A program made the translations under genes and the position numbers. This document shows, piece by piece, positions 59,356 through 64,000 of a stretch of 64,000 nt of DNA (position 1 is its first letter; each line of letters begins with the position of its first letter). Under the pieces are notes generated by a model. It did no database searches and was not told the DNA's origin. It worked only from the letters and a program-made list of their open reading frames with translations. The DNA comes from Phlebopus portentosus (Eukaryota > Basidiomycota > Agaricomycetes > Boletales > Boletinellaceae), in contig JAYXKI010000008.1 of the NCBI GenBank assembly GCA_037892935.1, positions 496,001 through 560,000 on the forward strand. The letters run 5' to 3'.

Positions 59356-61813
59356 TGTCGTCGTCGTGATTGTTGTTCTACACGTCGTAAGTTTCGTTAG
59401 ATTGAAGAGTTACAGCTCTTGTGGCAGAGGAAAGCTCGATTTCGAATCGCAGTGAGTCGATGCAGACAACGACCAAGTTCGGTCAGATTTTATACTCTCC
59501 AGGATGTGTGTCTCATGAAACTGCAGATATGACAGAAGTATCGGGCTTGAAACACCTTCAGACAATCCCACGACGGCGTGTTTGAAAAGTGGAAGGAGCA
59601 TAACGGAGCAATTTGTCAGAGCATCACGTACGGATTCCGGAAAAGCGGTGAAAGAAAGGGCCAGAAACGCAGCTTCAAGGGAAAACGAGAAGGCCTGTGA
59701 GAGGGCCTATGCCCGTTGAAAGAGTGCGACGCTTTTCACAGAGGGCTTGAACACGCCGTCTCCCGCACGTTATGTTTGACATTCTTTCACCAATGCTCGT
59801 TTCAAAATTTGCCCTCAGAGAATAGGATCGATGTGAAAGGCGATATCGCCTTGTCCATGAACAAGAAGCTACTTGATGCGCCAGAACCAGGAGACATGGT
59901 AGTGAGAGACGGGATGAAAGCGAAGTTGCAGTCAATAGGTCAATAGTCTGTCCGGACATATCCGAGCAACCTTAGATTACGTACAAATTCCCGGAATCAA
60001 ACTCTCTCTGTTTCCCCACCTAAACAGCCCTGGATTCGTCGTGAGTCATCTGTGCTCGTTATTCCCAAGTCTTCTAGCTCAGAAGAATACTGCTCAGCGA
60101 TTGCCAACAACGAAGTAGAATGAATAGACCATTCGTCCTTGCTACGCTAAACTGATCTGAAGTCTTTTGAAGGAACAAGGGCTTATTCTTATTCCCTGAT
60201 ATTCCAGATTTTCTCTATGCGAAGAAGCCGTATCTGTACGTACTACCGACATCGTGTGGCTTTAGGCGGCTTGGCTGGGCCACTTGCAAAACGCATGCGA
60301 TCAGCGTGGATTGCTGTGAGTTCTGGAACTTTGAAGACGGTAAGTGCATCCCATCGCGGCAAATGGCACAGGATTGCGTTAATATCGTGACCGCTCCTCT
60401 GCGCTGAACCTGTGAAAAAGGACGCGGATGGATCCGTTGCATTCGTCCTTCTGGGAGGGGAGAGTCCCCGCTTCTTTCTCTCCGTAAGACAACACTACTA
60501 AGAGACACTTAGTCTCGCGGTCCTTTTATTGGTCTACCCTACTCCATAGTTCTTCGGGCATATTAATATTGCTGATCTTTGCCCGGTCCGGAGCGCCCCG
60601 AATGGCTTTTAAGTGTAATGTCCATTGAAGTAAGTTTGGTGATGAGATACCCGGTGGATTCGATTCGGAACCAGCAAATTTTAGAACGGAAGGATAGCAA
60701 GGGAAAAAAATTCAAAGAACTCAAAGATGCACAGTGCTTAAAAGTAGCGGTATTTTGATACACAGGGGAGGTCAAGAATCTCTCGTCTAAAGCCAGAATG
60801 CGAAACAATAGGTGAATGCAAGTCGATGTACATGTGCGGAGTACCAAGTACAGGCGTGACAGTAGAGTCATGCATATTCGTCAAGCGCAAATTGTGGTGT
60901 CAAGGTTCACAGCCACTCCTAAGAGAGGCAAAGGTATGATAGTTATTTCTTTTGCTTCAGATTCGTTGGTACCCAGCTTTCTATCTATACGAGAGCAAAC
61001 CGCCAAAGTGAAGAAAGAATAAAAGTAAGAGGGAAGGAGGAAAAACAGAGGAACGCATTGGGAGTTCCTTTATTAATATCGTAACGCTTGCATTGATTTG
61101 CGAATGCGAAATTTACACGAATCGTTCGATGGATGTATCGAAAATGTTTCGAATGGACGGAACGAACATCATGATAGAACCTTAAGCAGAAATCAACAAC
61201 GACAGTGATGATTTGGTAGCGACGAAAGGGATTATACGAGCAAACTATCGATAAGCATTTCAGAAGCATCAAGTTGAATGATTGGATGGATCAATGGATG
61301 ATGAATGATGAACCTATTGCAAATTGGACAACGAATTGCGAAGAAAAATGATCGTTGAGTGAATATGACTGATTGACTGGATGTATGTATGAGTAAATGA
61401 GCGAGTAAGTGTATGCGACGATAATAGAGATATTAAGCAAATAAAAATTACGGATAAGGATACCATAAGATAAAGAACGATATGCATGTATGGATTTATG
61501 GATGTAAGCTGTTAGCGTGATGATAAGATAGCAAAGTGGGTTTTCAACTGGAGGCGAGTATGTTGAGCCGAATCGTCGATTTGAGGGTTACGTCTAACCA
61601 GAGACAAGTGCCCAAGAGCGCGGAAAGATTGCTAAGCCGGCATATAAGCAGGAAGGTCTGTCCGGGAGCATCGAGGACAAAAGCCTCGTTGCCCCGTCAT
61701 GCTAGACGGGAGCTCAAGATCAAGCCAATCAATACTGTGAACACCTGAATGACTGAAATGCAGGAGGACAAAGGCAGTCCGTGGAAACGAACGAGGTAGC
61801 TCACGGTAGGACG
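59356..61813. other. Long intergenic region, 2.4 kb
   Basis: No gene recognised. 61270-61500 is rich in ATGGATG/GAATGA-like short repeats. The part nearest 61813 is probably the 3' UTR of the minus-strand gene. Confidence 0.4.
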
Positions 61814-64000
61814 CTATCGCATTAGCGCCGCCCTCCTCCTCGCATATAACCTTGCACCCATCCCTCTCCCTATAGGCACTGGCATTCCCATCCCGTCCAT
61901 CGTCTCATCGCCGAACTTTCTCCTGCAATCCGGAACTGGAATCGGAGCTGACACGGAACGCTTTTCGAACTCCAGGCTGGGAACTTCAAAATCATCGCAC
62001 GGAAGGTCTTCGTTTCCTATATTGAATGGACGCGAGTCAAAGGCGGGCGATGATCCTGACAACCGACCCAGCTCTATCTCTTCCATCTCCGTATCAGCGT
62101 CTTCAAATGCCGCAATCTCAAAGTTGCCTTTGAGATCGGAAGGAGGAGATGGAGACGTCGAAGGCGTCGTCACAGACGAGGACGTAGGAGTCGGAAGCGA
62201 GGAGAAGAGACTCAGGAGGTCGTCTGACGAGGTCGAACGGGCAAAGGGTGCCAATTGTTCTTGTGGAGTCTCAGAAGCAGAATCAGGAGAAACTTCATCG
62301 TCGCCCTCTCCTGCACCAAAGAGCGTGCTCGTATCTTGTGGGCCGGTACAGCAGAAGTCGTCGCCTTCTCCAGAAGCGGGCTCTGTTTGAGGGAAAGGGA
62401 CGGAGTTTCCTTGTGATGGGACAAAGAATATAGGAGCTGGCAAATCCTCCTGTGGTCCCGAATGTACCACCATCGGTCCACGAGGGCGACCAAGTCCTTG
62501 TAACCTGCCGTGTAGTTGAATTTGCCCGGTAGAACCTTCAGCTTCCAGAGTGGTCACAGTCCATGACCATCGTAAAGCACTGCTTCTCAATGGAGCAGAC
62601 AGGCCCTCCTTTATCCCGACATCCATTCGGGCACCACCCATCAGTTGCCTACAGCTCCATGCGCGTCTCCTGCTCCTGCTCTCTAGCTGAACAAGCACCG
62701 CACTCCGTTCCTCCGCTTGCGCTTGCGCGAACTGTGACGTGCGTGTGATGAGCGCGCGTAAACGGATGGTCGAAGCGTGCAAAATCGCATATTCATGCTG
62801 CTGCACTCGTTGCTGTGGAGAATCTGCACGACCCACATAGGAGGCTGGGAAAAGCGCTTCTTCGGGCGATGCGAGAGCACGCGAGCCTGAGGCGGAGACG
62901 GGCATTGCGGAGTCGGTGAAGAAGAGAGTCGAGCAACAGGAAGGACAATACCGCCTTCTTTTCTAACTCTAGCATTGTCCTCCTCCTGAGCAGATCCGGT
63001 GCACATGAGTGGATATTCAGGCAACACATCCTTCGGTGTCTGAACGCTTACAGAGCTCGCCTCCGTGTCTCCGCTCTCGACTGAGCCCTCGCCAGTACCA
63101 CTTGAAGACTCTTCTTCCTCATCAAATGGGGTCTCCGACAGTACAGAAGCAGTGACTCGGTACCTCCTCGCCTTCGTTTTTGAGTTGGACGACTTGACTG
63201 ACGAAGAGCGAGAGGGACAGGGAGAACCAAGCTGTGCACCAAGTTCACACATCCGCACTTCGATGCGCCTTAAGATACTCTGCAAGTTCCATAGGACATA
63301 GCCGCCGCCAGACCCCCCTTCTAAACCAGTTCGGTTAACCGAGTAAACGGACTCTGCGGCTAGCGCAGGAAGGATATATCTTCGATAAATGTCGACGAGG
63401 TCGGCTCGCGCTTTTCGGCGCAGATGGCGTGACGAGACTGAAGGTTCAGGAGGCGGAGGAGCAAGTTCCAGAGACGAAATTGGCCGCGGAGGACTAAGCG
63501 GTAAGGGGGAGGGAGCAACAGAGGGCAAATTGATCTAAACGAAGTTCAGAAAATTGATCCTTATGATTTCCAATAAGCTGAAATAAAAAATGAAAAAACG
63601 TACGCGACCAGCGACATCAATAAGCTCCTTGACTTCTTGTGTTTGCCCCTCACAGGCATTGGAGTCGGCGTTGGCGGCATACGCTCTTGTGCCGCCTGAG
63701 CTTGAGCGGCAGCTTGTATAGCCTGTGCACGGCGCTGCTCCATCTCGGCAGCGACAGAACTCTCGCTTACATCGTCCATCACTTCCTTTAGCGACGCATT
63801 CAGTTTTTCATCTTCCAAAGGCCATTCTGCATTTGTCCCGTCAACGAACATCGCGGATACGCGGCGTGCCGGCATGCTAAAGGTGACTTCATGCAAAAGA
63901 GAAGTCGCCCAGGCTGCTTTATCCAGCGCATGGATGCATTGGGGCATCTCAAGTTCATCGTGCAGGATTTGTTGCAGCTGTGCGGTCCATGAAGCTGGAA
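61814..64000 (-). CDS. Unrecognised conserved-looking protein, 5' end beyond the window
   Basis: The last three exons, 63609-64000, 62952-63534 and 61814-62886, join in phase and stop with TAA-like termination at 61814. Exon 63609-64000 is open to the window edge (reading ASWTAQLQQILHDELEMPQC...), so the gene starts outside. Visible features: an acidic-then-Ala/Gln-rich helix (AAEMEQRRAQAIQAAAQAQAAQ), a helical block KARADLVDIYRRYILPALAAE, a LQSILRRIEVRM segment, and long Ser/Glu-rich disordered parts. The tail ends in an Arg-rich stretch. No domain was identified. The donor of the first intron (GTCGCG) was chosen for phase and is less certain; a GTACGT three codons away gives the wrong frame. 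Confidence 0.6.

Overview
This window is nuclear DNA of a filamentous basidiomycete, most likely an Agaricomycete. Genes are dense and sit on both strands. Nearly every gene is cut by several introns of about 50-70 bases with GT-AG ends. The protein set is fungal: SPT5, PEX3, an ERT1-like Zn2Cys6 regulator, an Ldb17/SPIN90 protein and an F-box/LRR protein of basidiomycete type. Gene models were built by hand from open frames, splice-site phase and family conservation. Exon borders that agree in phase on both sides are the strongest evidence offered here; none were checked against transcripts.

Layout. 1-6540 is a transposon nest. A minus-strand Ty3/gypsy element runs off the left edge, with protease, Gag, primer site and 5' LTR in view. 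It abuts a plus-strand Ty1/copia element that lacks its 5' end and is broken by two nonsense codons. 6541-7171 holds a decayed coding stretch. From 7649 ordinary genes follow: MIC10, a 64-residue membrane protein (-), a Gfo/Idh/MocA oxidoreductase (-), a GH1 beta-glucosidase, the ERT1-like regulator, the F-box/LRR protein (-), a ManC-type GDP-mannose pyrophosphorylase with a coiled-coil leader (-), SPT5 and PEX3. 29813-31373 is an AT-rich, repeat-bearing gene desert ending at an intron-containing tRNA-Gly(CCC).

32285-44793 holds a CaMK-type kinase (-), an MFS anion symporter of 17 exons (-), the Ldb17/SPIN90 protein (-) and an AKR8-type aldo/keto reductase. 46550-58121 holds a UPF0029/IMPACT-domain protein, a 579-bp mariner-like MITE, the CAF-1 middle subunit (-), eIF2-beta (-), mitochondrial ATP synthase gamma, a CinA C-terminal-domain protein, a WW protein (-) and a universal-stress-protein homologue. 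A small Knh1-like secreted protein (-) and an unrecognised gene entering from the right edge (-) close the window.

How the genes work together. Most are independent housekeeping genes, and I see no metabolic or defence gene cluster. Two mitochondrial inner-membrane genes (MIC10, ATP3), two chromatin/transcription genes (SPT5, the CAF-1 subunit) and two wall-related genes (GDP-mannose synthesis, Knh1-like) occur, but scattered. No strong case for an undescribed system was found. The best leads are the coiled-coil/ManC fusion with a possible alternative end, the microexon-rich transporter, the MITE, the retroelement frameshift site, and a CinA-domain protein with a changed active-site motif.
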